64,000 nucleotides of DNA. Origin: Clostridiales bacterium. GTDB taxonomy: Bacteria > Bacillota > Clostridia > Christensenellales > CAG-138. The notes beneath the pieces are model-generated. The model was given only the letters and a program-made list of their open reading frames with translations. It had not been told where the DNA came from and did not search any database. The position numbers were made by a program, and so were the translations under genes. Position 1 is the stretch's first letter. Every line of letters starts with the position of its first letter. Below, piece after piece: positions 11,228-23,169 of this stretch. Where the stretch lies: NCBI GenBank assembly GCA_012517905.1, contig JAAYUE010000033.1, forward strand, positions 1 to 64,000, read 5' to 3'.

Positions 11228-12271
11228 ATGGAAATCCTCAAGCAAAAGCCGCTGTTCAACCCGAACGGCAGCACCGACCTCGCCCAGCGCCGCATGATCG
11301 CGGGCGACACGACGAACCTCAACGACTTCAACAACCTCAAATACGGCTGGTCGCACGACTGGTACCGCCAGGCGATGAACAACTTCTGGATCCCCGAAGA
11401 GGTCAACCTCTCCACGGATGTGAAGGACTATCCCTGCCTGCCCGCCGCCGAACGCCGCGCCTATGATAAGATTCTGTCGTTTCTGATCTTTCTGGACAGC
11501 ATTCAGACCGCGAACCTCCCCGCCGTCGGCGAATACATCACGGCCAACGAGGTCAACCTCTGCATCGACATCCAGACCTATCAGGAGGCCGTCCACAGCC
11601 AGAGCTACAGCTACATGCTGGACACCATCTGCGAGCCGCAGGTGCGCAACGAAGTGCTCTACCAGTGGAAGACGGACGAAAACCTCCTTGCGCGCAACAC
11701 GTTCATCGGCGACGCGTACAATCATTTTTACCGGGAGCGCACGGCGGAAAACCTCATGCGCACCATCGTGGCCAACTACATCCTCGAGGGCGTCTATTTC
11801 TACAGCGGGTTTATGTTCTTCTATAACCTCGGCCGCAACAACCTCATGCCCGGCTCGGTGCAGGTCATCCGCTACATCAACCGGGACGAAAACACGCATC
11901 TCTGGCTGTTTCGCAGCATCCTGCTCGAGCTCAAGCAGGAGAATCCGGAGCTGTTTACACCGGAAAAGGTGGCGCTTTACCGCGCCATGATCCGCGAAGG
12001 CTGCGAGCAGGAGATCGCCTGGGGGCATTATGTGATTGGGGACGACGTCGCGGGGCTGACGAAAGAGATGATCACGGACTATGTGCAGTATCTGGGAAAC
12101 CTGCGTTGCACGAACCTCGGCTTTGAGAAGCTCTACGACGGGCACGACGCCGAGCCGGAAAATCTCACCTGGGTGAGCCAGTACAGCAACGCGAACACGA
12201 TCAAGACGGACTTTTTCGAGGCGCGCAGCACCGCCTATGCCAAGAGCGGCGCGCTGGTGGACGACCTGTAA
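11228..12271 (+). CDS. nrdB: Class I ribonucleotide reductase, beta (radical) subunit
   Basis: A 347-residue four-helix ferritin-like protein that houses the dimetal centre and stable radical needed by NrdA. The metal ligands are visible: Asp90, Glu120 and His123 (EAVHSQSY), Glu187, Glu221 and His224 (RDENTHL). Tyr127, four residues after His123, occupies the radical-tyrosine position, so this is not a Phe-type class Ic enzyme. Whether the cofactor is Fe2 or Mn2 cannot be read from sequence; no NrdI-like flavodoxin gene is adjacent. The C-terminal tail, which docks on NrdA, ends ALVDDL. A strong hairpin terminator 34 nt downstream ends the operon. Confidence 0.95.
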   Translation: MEILKQKPLFNPNGSTDLAQRRMIAGDTTNLNDFNNLKYGWSHDWYRQAMNNFWIPEEVNLSTDVKDYPCLPAAERRAYDKILSFLIFLDSIQTANLPAVGEYITANEVNLCIDIQTYQEAVHSQSYSYMLDTICEPQVRNEVLYQWKTDENLLARNTFIGDAYNHFYRERTAENLMRTIVANYILEGVYFYSGFMFFYNLGRNNLMPGSVQVIRYINRDENTHLWLFRSILLELKQENPELFTPEKVALYRAMIREGCEQEIAWGHYVIGDDVAGLTKEMITDYVQYLGNLRCTNLGFEKLYDGHDAEPENLTWVSQYSNANTIKTDFFEARSTAYAKSGALVDDL

Positions 12272-12305
12272 GTTTTTTTATCGTTCAGTACGTCGTTTCA
12301 ATACA

Positions 12306-12336
12306 AAACCCCGCGGAAATCCGCGGGGTTTGTTTT
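12306..12336. terminator. Bidirectional terminator between nrdB and the ABC exporter
   Basis: AAACCCCGCGG (12306-12316) and CCGCGGGGTTT (12321-12331) form an 11-bp stem with loop AAAT. A-rich and T-rich flanks allow use by the convergent genes on both strands. Confidence 0.88.
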
Positions 12337-12357
12337 GCTCCGCATGTTCTCGCTGCG

Positions 12358-14130
12358 TTACGACGGGGCGAACTGGCTGTGATAAAGATGCGCGTAGAAG
12401 CCGTTTTGCGCGAGCAACTCTTCGTGCTTTCCGCGCTCGACGATCGCGCCGTCCCGCATGACGAGGATCACGTCCGCCTCACGGATGGTCGAAAGCCGGT
12501 GCGCCACGACGATGCTCGTCCTGCCCTCCATGAGCCGCGAAAACGCCGCCTGCACCTGCTGCTCCGTGCGCGTGTCGATGGAACTCGTCGCCTCGTCCAG
12601 CATCAGCACCGGCGGCAGACGCAGCATCACGCGCGCGATGCACAAAAGCTGCCGTTGCCCCTGCGAGAGGTTCCCGCCGTCCTCGCCGATCTCGGTGTCG
12701 TAGCCTTCCGGCAGCCGCTTGATGAAGCTATGCGCGTGCGCGGCCTTCGCCGCGGCGACGATCTCTTCCTCCGTCGCGTCCGGTTTGCCGAGCGTGATGT
12801 TCTCGCGGATGGTGCCCGCCTTAAGCCAGGTGTCCTGCAGCACCATGCCGCAGCTGTTTCGCAGGCTCTGGCGCGTCACGCACCGGATATCCCGCCCCTC
12901 CACCAGGATCGCGCCGCCGTCCACGTCGTAAAAGCGCATCAACAGATTGATCACCGTGGTCTTGCCGCAGCCGGTCGGTCCGACGATGGCGACGCGCTGG
13001 CCGGGCTTTGCCCAGAAGCGCATCCGCTCGATGAACGGCCGGTCCGGCGCATAGGAAAACGAAACGTCGTTCAGCTCGATATCGCCTTGGACCTGCTCCA
13101 GCACGATCGCGTCCGCCGCATCCGGCGGCTGCGGCGCCTCGTCGATGAGCGCGAAGATGCGCCCCGCGCAGGCGAGCGCATTCTGCAGCTCCGCCACCAC
13201 GCCGGAGATCTCGTTGAACGGCTTGGTATACTGCGCGGCATAGCTCAAAAACACGGACAGCTGCCCGATCGAGAACGCGCCGCCCGTCGCGACGACGCTC
13301 AGCGCGCCGACGAGCGCCACGCCGGCGTAGACCAGCGCGTTGACAAAGCGCGTGCTTGGATTCGTGATGGAGGAATAGAACGTCGCCTTGAGATAGCTGC
13401 CCGCGAGCCGCTCGTTGATCTCATCGAATTGTTCCTGCGCCTGCCGTTCATGGGAAAACGCCTGCACGACCTTCTGGTTTTTGATCATCTCGTCGAGAAA
13501 ACCCGTCTGTTCGGCGCGGATGTCCGACTGCGCGCGAAACATGCGATAGGTGCGCCGCGCGATCACGCGCGCGGTGACGAGCGAAAGCGGCGTGAGCAGG
13601 AGTACCACAAGGCCGATCTTCCAGTCGATGGCGAGCATGAACGACAGCGTGCCGAAAATCGTGATCACGCCCGTAAACAGCTGCGAAAAGCCCAGCAGCA
13701 ACCCGTCGGCAAACTGGTCCACATCCGCGATGACGCGGCTGACGATCTCGCCGTGCGCATGCGAATCGATATACTTGAGCGGCAGAATTTCGATCTGGTG
13801 AAACGCGGCGGTGCGAAGATCCCGAATCACCCGAAACGTCACGCGGTTGTTGAGCGCGCCCATGAGCCACTGCAGCAGCGCGGTGCCCGCCGCGATGACC
13901 CCCACCTGCAAGAGGATGCGCAGGATCGCGGAAAACTGCACCTGCCCTTTCCCCGCGATGAGGTCGATCGCGCGGCCGATCAGAATCGGCACATACAGCG
14001 TCGCCGCGACGACCGCGACGGCAAGCAGCAGCGAAAGCGCGAGCAACGCCCGGTGCGGCGCAAGCATGCGCAGCACCCGCCGAAGCGTTCCGCCCCCCGC
14101 GCGGACATGTGTTCCGGCTCTTTTACGCAT
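12358..14130 (-). CDS. ABC exporter half-transporter, catalytic-Walker-B subunit
   Basis: A 590-residue type IV (ABCB-like) exporter. About 315 residues of transmembrane domain with six spans precede a nucleotide-binding domain with Walker A GPTGCGKT, Q-loop, signature NLSQGQ and Walker B VLMLDEATSS with the catalytic Glu. The signature motif deviates from LSGGQ. I start at ATG 14130 (MRKRAGTH...), not at the track start, because the upstream 42 residues are the reading shadow of the preceding gene. The start overlaps the end of the partner gene by 8 nt, implying coupled translation. With its neighbour it should form a heterodimeric exporter of the BmrCD/TM287-288 type. The substrate is unknown; drugs, lipids or peptides are possible. 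Confidence 0.9.
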   Translation of the reverse strand: MRKRAGTHVRAGGGTLRRVLRMLAPHRALLALSLLLAVAVVAATLYVPILIGRAIDLIAGKGQVQFSAILRILLQVGVIAAGTALLQWLMGALNNRVTFRVIRDLRTAAFHQIEILPLKYIDSHAHGEIVSRVIADVDQFADGLLLGFSQLFTGVITIFGTLSFMLAIDWKIGLVVLLLTPLSLVTARVIARRTYRMFRAQSDIRAEQTGFLDEMIKNQKVVQAFSHERQAQEQFDEINERLAGSYLKATFYSSITNPSTRFVNALVYAGVALVGALSVVATGGAFSIGQLSVFLSYAAQYTKPFNEISGVVAELQNALACAGRIFALIDEAPQPPDAADAIVLEQVQGDIELNDVSFSYAPDRPFIERMRFWAKPGQRVAIVGPTGCGKTTVINLLMRFYDVDGGAILVEGRDIRCVTRQSLRNSCGMVLQDTWLKAGTIRENITLGKPDATEEEIVAAAKAAHAHSFIKRLPEGYDTEIGEDGGNLSQGQRQLLCIARVMLRLPPVLMLDEATSSIDTRTEQQVQAAFSRLMEGRTSIVVAHRLSTIREADVILVMRDGAIVERGKHEELLAQNGFYAHLYHSQFAPS

Positions 14131-15850
14131 GCGCCGCCTCCCGCTCGAACTGTGTTTCGTAGATCTCCCGATAGATCGGGCAGGTTCGAAGCAGTTCCTC
14201 GCTTGTTCCGATGCCGACGGGCTTTCCGTCGTCGAGCACGACGATGCTGTCCGCATAGAGCACGGACGACGCGCGCTGGGACACGATGAATACCGTTGGC
14301 GCGCCTTCCATGGCGCGGATTGCGCGGCGCAGCGCCGCGTCGGTCGCGTAGTCCAGCGCGGATGCGCTGTCGTCGAGAATCAGTATCTCCGGCCTTCGCA
14401 CGAGCGCCCGCGCGATGGTCAGCCGCTGCCGCTGCCCGCCGGAGAGGTTTTTGCCGCCCTGCGCGACCACGAAGTCCAGCCCGCCCTTTTCGTCTACGAC
14501 GTCCAGCACCTGGGCCGTCTTCAGCGCCGCCCGGATCTCGCCGTCCGTCGCGTCCTCTTTGCCCCAGCTCATGTTTTCGCGCACCGTGCCGGAGAAGAGC
14601 GCCGCGTTCTGCGGCACAACGCCGATTTTGCCGCGCAGTTCGCCGAGCGGATAGTCTTTTACGTCCGCGCCGAGCACGCGCACCACGCCTTCGCTCGCAT
14701 CGTAAAAGCGCGGAATCAAGCCGACGAGCGAGCTCTTGCCCGCGCCGGTGCCGCCGATGACGCCGACGGTCTCCCCGCGCCGCGCGGTGAAGGTAACGCC
14801 CGAGAGCGCCTCGTCCGCGCACGCGTGGTAACGCAGACCGACGCCAAAAAACTCCACCGCGGGGGCGGTTGCATCCGGCGCGGGCGAACCTGCCGGCGCC
14901 GTCATGGAGGGAGACATTTCAAGCACGTCCCGAATGCGGTTGCCGCTGGCGACGGCTTTGGTCACGGTGATGATCAGACTTGCCAGCTTGACCAGCTCCA
15001 CCAGAATCTGCCCCATGTAGTTATACAGCGCGACCACGCCGCCCTGCGTGAGCAGGCCGGCGTTCACGCGGAGCGCGCCGCTCCAGATCAGTGCCGCGAT
15101 GGCGAGATTGATCACGACATAGGTCGCGGGGTTGAGCAGCGCCGAGAGGCGGCCGACGCGATTTTGCATGCGCATCAGCGCGTCGTTTTCCCGCTCGAAA
15201 GAAGCGACCTCGTTCGATTCGAGGTTAAACGCGCGCACCACGCGCGCGCCGGCGAGGTTTTGCCGCGTCGCGCCGAGGATGCGGTCCAGCCGCCCCTGCA
15301 CCGCGCGGTAGAGCGGAACGCTGATGAGCATGACCGCGAATATGATCGCCGCGAGCACGGGAATCGCCGCGGCGAACACAAGCGCGGCCCTCGCGTCCAC
15401 CGTAAACGCCATGATCGCCGCGCCGAACACGATAAACGGCGAACGAAGCAGCAGCCGCAGCGTGAGGTTGACGCCGGTCTGCGCCTGGTTGGAATCGCTC
15501 GTGAGCCGGGTCTCCAGCGTGGAGACGCCGACGGTGTCCAGATCGGAAAACGAAAGCGATTGCACCTTGGCAAACAGCGCGCGGCGGACCTCCTTTCCAA
15601 ACCCGGCGGCGGCCTTTGCCGCGAAATACTGCGCCGTGATGGAGCTGACGAGCCCCGCCAGCGCGAGGCCCGCGAGCAGCAGGCACATGCGGACGATGAA
15701 GCCGCTCTCGCCGGCCGTGATGCCGCGGTCGATCAGCGCCGCCATCACGAGCGGCACGGTCAGCTCCAGCCCCGCTTCAAAGAGCTTGAACAGCGGGCTG
15801 AGAACGGTTTCTTTTCGATATCCTTTTAAATAGATCAAAAGTGATTTCAA
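14123..15850 (-). CDS. ABC exporter half-transporter, degenerate-Walker-B subunit
   Basis: A 575-residue partner of the downstream exporter gene. It has six predicted membrane spans in the first 300 residues, then a nucleotide-binding domain with Walker A GGTGAGKSS, a canonical LSGGQRQR signature, and Walker B ILILDDSASALD, in which Asp replaces the catalytic Glu. In an assembled heterodimer this degenerate Walker B would face the altered LSQGQ signature of the partner, giving one inactive and one active ATP site. Translation appears to begin at TTG 15850 with an AGGA about 9 nt upstream. A stem-loop (15869-15888) lies in the leader and a minus-strand TATAAT promoter further up. Confidence 0.9.
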   Translation of the reverse strand: MKSLLIYLKGYRKETVLSPLFKLFEAGLELTVPLVMAALIDRGITAGESGFIVRMCLLLAGLALAGLVSSITAQYFAAKAAAGFGKEVRRALFAKVQSLSFSDLDTVGVSTLETRLTSDSNQAQTGVNLTLRLLLRSPFIVFGAAIMAFTVDARAALVFAAAIPVLAAIIFAVMLISVPLYRAVQGRLDRILGATRQNLAGARVVRAFNLESNEVASFERENDALMRMQNRVGRLSALLNPATYVVINLAIAALIWSGALRVNAGLLTQGGVVALYNYMGQILVELVKLASLIITVTKAVASGNRIRDVLEMSPSMTAPAGSPAPDATAPAVEFFGVGLRYHACADEALSGVTFTARRGETVGVIGGTGAGKSSLVGLIPRFYDASEGVVRVLGADVKDYPLGELRGKIGVVPQNAALFSGTVRENMSWGKEDATDGEIRAALKTAQVLDVVDEKGGLDFVVAQGGKNLSGGQRQRLTIARALVRRPEILILDDSASALDYATDAALRRAIRAMEGAPTVFIVSQRASSVLYADSIVVLDDGKPVGIGTSEELLRTCPIYREIYETQFEREAAHA

Positions 15851-15912
15851 GCGCGTATCCTGTTCCCTCCGCCGCTCGCATGCGGCGGCGAAGAGCGTTT
15901 CATTCGACTGCT

Positions 15913-15941
15913 ATTATACCATCGCTTCGCCCGTTTGCCAC
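15913..15941 (-). promoter_or_regulatory. Promoter of the ABC exporter operon
   Basis: On the minus strand GTGGCA (15941-15936), 17 nt, then TATAAT (15918-15913). The -10 is perfect and the -35 is fair. The leader carries the stem CCGCCGC/GCGGCGG at 15869-15888, which could influence translation from the TTG start. Confidence 0.6.
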
Positions 15942-16032
15942 GCGCCGGTTCGGTTTTACCCTCGCGCCATGCGCGCCGTCGCCGCCGGATGGCGCATAGA
16001 AGGGGGGCGTCGCTTCATGTCCTATTGTTTTC

Positions 16033-16060
16033 TTGACAAATCCGCGAAATCGGATATAAC
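16033..16060 (+). promoter_or_regulatory. ATP synthase operon promoter P1
   Basis: TTGACA (16033-16038), a 16-nt spacer and TATAAC (16055-16060), about 230 nt before the first operon gene. Confidence 0.7.
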
Positions 16061-16111
16061 GGTACTGATCCGTCGATATTGAAAAAACGGGCGCTCGCTG
16101 TGTTGAGATGC

Positions 16112-16140
16112 TTTACAGATTTGTCCCACTGCTGTAAAAT
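16112..16140 (+). promoter_or_regulatory. ATP synthase operon promoter P2
   Basis: TTTACA (16112-16117), a 17-nt spacer and TAAAAT (16135-16140). It follows P1 by about 80 nt. The region between P2 and the first gene (16141-16287) shows no other gene. Confidence 0.65.
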
Positions 16141-16287
16141 AATTTTATCTATATCCTGTCTTTGGCGTCGCAGCCGGATCCGTCCTTCATTTCTGCGGAT
16201 CACGGGCGCACCTTCGCTGAGCAGGATTTTTCTCATGACGGCGGGCGATATGCGTCGCCCATACCGAATGAAACGGGAGGGGAACCC

Positions 16288-16557
16288 ATGACCGGCTTTC
16301 TGATTGGACTTGTCTGCGGGGCGGGAGAGCTCTTTCTGCTCACGCGTCTGACGAAGTCCCTTCAGGCGGGCGACTCCCTCAAAATCCTCGGCATTGTGTT
16401 TGGAAAAGTGCTGCTCTTTGCGGCCGCGCTGGTGCCCGTCGCGCTGCTTTTTCAGCGCGATCTGATCTGGTGCGGCGTTGGAATCTCTTCCGTTCTCGTC
16501 GTCGGCGCGTTCGTCATCAACGTGCTCATGCGAAGAGGCGGGAAAGGAGACAGATAA
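16288..16557 (+). CDS. AtpI-like small membrane protein of the ATP synthase operon
   Basis: An 89-residue protein with two or three hydrophobic helices (about 1-18, 34-53, 60-82). I start at ATG 16288, preceded by GGGAGGGG; the longer track ORF upstream has no ribosome site. It sits first in the operon, its TAA directly followed by the atpB ATG. Position, size and hydrophobicity fit the poorly conserved AtpI (F0 subunit I) group, thought to help assemble the c-ring or load Mg2+. Sequence similarity to AtpI is not strong by eye, so the name rests mostly on synteny. Confidence 0.6.
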   Translation: MTGFLIGLVCGAGELFLLTRLTKSLQAGDSLKILGIVFGKVLLFAAALVPVALLFQRDLIWCGVGISSVLVVGAFVINVLMRRGGKGDR

Positions 16558-17460
16558 ATGCAGTTTATCATGCCGTCCGTCGGCAAATGGATCGCCATCG
16601 GGCTTTCGCTGATCATCGGCGCCGCGGCGCTGTATCTGCGCGCGCGCATCGCAACGCCCGAAAAGAGCGACGAAGGGTATAAGGCCGCCAAGAAAAAGCG
16701 GAACCTTCTGATGATGGCGGGCGTGCTCGCGCTCTGGCTTTGCTCGGGACTCGTCCTCGGCTGCTTCAGTCTGGGTTCGCGCGTATTCGAGGTCGCCATC
16801 AGTCCAACGCGCATGGATATTCTCGGTTTTTCGGTGAGCTCCACCGTGTTCATCGCCTGGGTCGTCATCGCGGTGCTCGTGGTCGCGGCGGCGCTGATCC
16901 GCATCTTCGCCATCCCGCGCTTCAAGGAAACGCCGCGCGGACTGCAGCTGCTGCTTGAGACGGCGGTCGGCGCCATTTCGAACCTGACAAAGGAAAAATA
17001 CGGCCACAAAAACGAAGGCCTCGCGTCCTATTTCTTCGCGCTGGCCGCGCTGATGGTCGGCTCGGCCATCGTCGAACTCTTCGGCGTCCGCCCGCCGACG
17101 ACGGATCTGAGCATGACGTTTTCCTACGCGCTTGTGACGTTCGTGCTCATCAACGTTTACGGCATCCACAAAAAAGGCGTCAAGGGGCGGCTGCAGAGCT
17201 TCACCAAGCCAAACGCGGTCATCGCGCCGTTTAAGCTGCTCTCCGACCTCGCGGTGCCGATTTCGCTGGCCTGCCGACTCTTTGGCAACATGCTCGGCGG
17301 CATGATCGTGGTCGAGCTCATCTATTATGCGCTCGGCGCGTTCTCGGTCGGCGTTCCGGCGGTGCTCGGGCTTTACTTCAACGCCTTCCACCCGCTGATC
17401 CAGTTCTTCATCTTCATCAATCTGTCCCTGACGTTCATCGGCGAGGCTGTGGAAGAATGA
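16558..17460 (+). CDS. atpB: ATP synthase F0 subunit a
   Basis: A 300-residue integral membrane protein of the proton or sodium channel. It has six or so spans and the hallmark RLFGNMLGG with the essential channel arginine, followed by the conserved C-terminal helix with FNAFHPLIQFFIFINLSL. The first 80 residues are longer and more basic (AAKKKR) than usual. The ATG follows the previous stop without a gap. A 124-nt spacer to atpE contains a GCCGCT/AGCGGC stem and a strong SD, which may allow subunit c to be made in the excess that the ring requires. Confidence 0.92.
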   Translation: MQFIMPSVGKWIAIGLSLIIGAAALYLRARIATPEKSDEGYKAAKKKRNLLMMAGVLALWLCSGLVLGCFSLGSRVFEVAISPTRMDILGFSVSSTVFIAWVVIAVLVVAAALIRIFAIPRFKETPRGLQLLLETAVGAISNLTKEKYGHKNEGLASYFFALAALMVGSAIVELFGVRPPTTDLSMTFSYALVTFVLINVYGIHKKGVKGRLQSFTKPNAVIAPFKLLSDLAVPISLACRLFGNMLGGMIVVELIYYALGAFSVGVPAVLGLYFNAFHPLIQFFIFINLSLTFIGEAVEE

Positions 17461-17545
17461 TCGCACCAAACAACTGCCGCTGACCCCAATTGGAGAAGCG
17501 GCGAAAGAAGACATGCAAAGCCATCCGGCGAAGCCGAAGCATTAA

Positions 17546-17818
<273 letters not shown>

Positions 17819-17840
17819 CGTCACCAAAGAAGGGGTATCC

Positions 17841-18317
17841 ATGGAATTTCACCTGATCGATTTCATCGAGCACGCGCTCAACCTGCTGATCCTCTTCCTC
17901 TTGCTGCGCACCTTCCTCTACAAACCGGTGAGCAAGTTCATGGCGGAGCGGGAGGCGAAGTTTGCGAGCGAGCGGGAGCAGATCGACGCAAGCCGCGACG
18001 AGGCGAACGTGCTCAAGGCGAAGTATGAAACCTCGATGAAAAACGCGCGGCTCGACGCGGAGCACCTCGCCGAGGAGCGCCGCAAGGCCGCGGAACGCGA
18101 GGCGGACGATCTGCGCAAAAAAGCCAAGCAGGACGCGCAGGGCATCCTGAGCGACGCCATGACCCAGGCCGTCGCCGAGCGCGAGGGCATGCTCAACGAT
18201 CTCAAGGCGCAGACCGCCGAACTCGCGGTGGATATCGCGGGCAAGATCCTCGAGCGCGAGGTCACGCAGGAGGATCACCAGCGCATCATCGACTGCTTTT
18301 TCGACAAAGTCGGCTGA
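17841..18317 (+). CDS. atpF: ATP synthase F0 subunit b
   Basis: A 158-residue peripheral stalk protein: one N-terminal membrane helix (about 5-26, FIEHALNLLILFLLLRTFLY) and a long charged helix rich in Glu/Lys/Arg that dimerises as a coiled coil. The length is normal for a stand-alone b subunit, with no delta domain attached at either end. The b C-terminus normally docks on the delta subunit. Here no separate delta gene follows, so its docking partner should be the delta-like domain fused to AtpA. Confidence 0.92.
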   Translation: MEFHLIDFIEHALNLLILFLLLRTFLYKPVSKFMAEREAKFASEREQIDASRDEANVLKAKYETSMKNARLDAEHLAEERRKAAEREADDLRKKAKQDAQGILSDAMTQAVAEREGMLNDLKAQTAELAVDIAGKILEREVTQEDHQRIIDCFFDKVG

Positions 18318-18408
18318 ACGTTCGGGCGGCTGACGGGATTTGCGCGCCGTTTTGCCCGCAGGGCGCGGGCGGCGGCCTCGACTAGTTTGATAGGAAAGTG
18401 AACGCAGT

Positions 18409-20202
<1,794 letters not shown>

Positions 20203-20247
20203 CGCTTTAAACGCAACCGCAGTTTTTCCGGAAAGGAGGCCCGGCCT

Positions 20248-22580
<2,333 letters not shown>

Positions 22581-22606
22581 CCACGCGTCACTGGAGTTGA
22601 TCGATC

Positions 22607-23038
22607 ATGGCAAAAACATTCAACCTCATGGTGCTCACGCCCGAGCGCGAGTTTTACAACGGCGAGGCCGTGTATGTCAGCGTGCAGACCATCGCCGGCT
22701 CCATCGGCGTGCTGGCCGGGCATGTGCCCATGGTTTCCGCGCTTGGCGTCGGCGAGCTGATCATCCATCCGGACGAGAATACTTCCCGCATGGCGTTTCA
22801 CTCAGAGGGGTTTATCGAGGTGCGTCCGGAGTGCGTCTACATTCTCTCCCAGGCCTGCGAATGGCCGGAGGAAATCGACGAAAAGCGTGCGCTCGAGGCC
22901 GAGCAGCGCGCGCAGGAGCGCCTGGAGCAGGAGCGCACGGGCGACGATCTCGGTACCATGGGCCACAGCAAAGTCGCGCTCATGCGCGCCATGACGCGGC
23001 GGCGCATCAAGTCCCTCTCCTCGCAGAACATGAAATAA
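22607..23038 (+). CDS. atpC: ATP synthase subunit epsilon
   Basis: A 143-residue last gene of the operon. The N-terminal beta sandwich (FNLMVLTPEREFYNGEAVYVSVQTIAGSIGVLAGHVPM) is typical and binds the gamma/c-ring foot. The C-terminal helical part (about 90-143, EKRALEAEQRAQERLEQ) is the inhibitory hairpin region that senses ATP in many bacteria. A GC-rich terminator 21 nt later closes the operon. Confidence 0.93.
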   Translation: MAKTFNLMVLTPEREFYNGEAVYVSVQTIAGSIGVLAGHVPMVSALGVGELIIHPDENTSRMAFHSEGFIEVRPECVYILSQACEWPEEIDEKRALEAEQRAQERLEQERTGDDLGTMGHSKVALMRAMTRRRIKSLSSQNMK

Positions 23039-23058
23039 TCATTATGTCGCACGATCCG

Positions 23059-23088
23059 CGCGCTCCGTCGAACCGGGGCGCGTTTTTT
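23059..23088 (+). terminator. Terminator of the ATP synthase operon
   Basis: CGCGCTCCG (23059-23067) pairs with CGGGGCGCG (23074-23082, one G-T wobble) and is followed by six T. Confidence 0.9.
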
Positions 23089-23094
23089 CGACGA

Positions 23095-23123
23095 TTGCGC
23101 GCGCGCGCGGCTTTTCATATAAT
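23095..23123 (+). promoter_or_regulatory. Promoter of the sensor kinase/SARP regulator pair
   Basis: TTGCGC (23095-23100), a 17-nt spacer and TATAAT (23118-23123), directly after the atp terminator and 46 nt before the kinase start. Confidence 0.75.
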
Positions 23124-23169
23124 AAAGGCAGCGTACATTTGCCGAATTTACGAAGGGGAGGCGGACCAC

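Noticed and set aside
12379-14289. 636-residue plus-strand ORF opposite the ABC exporter
   Set aside because: Reverse-frame shadow of a clear ABC transporter; Arg/His/Asp-rich with no motifs or ribosome site.
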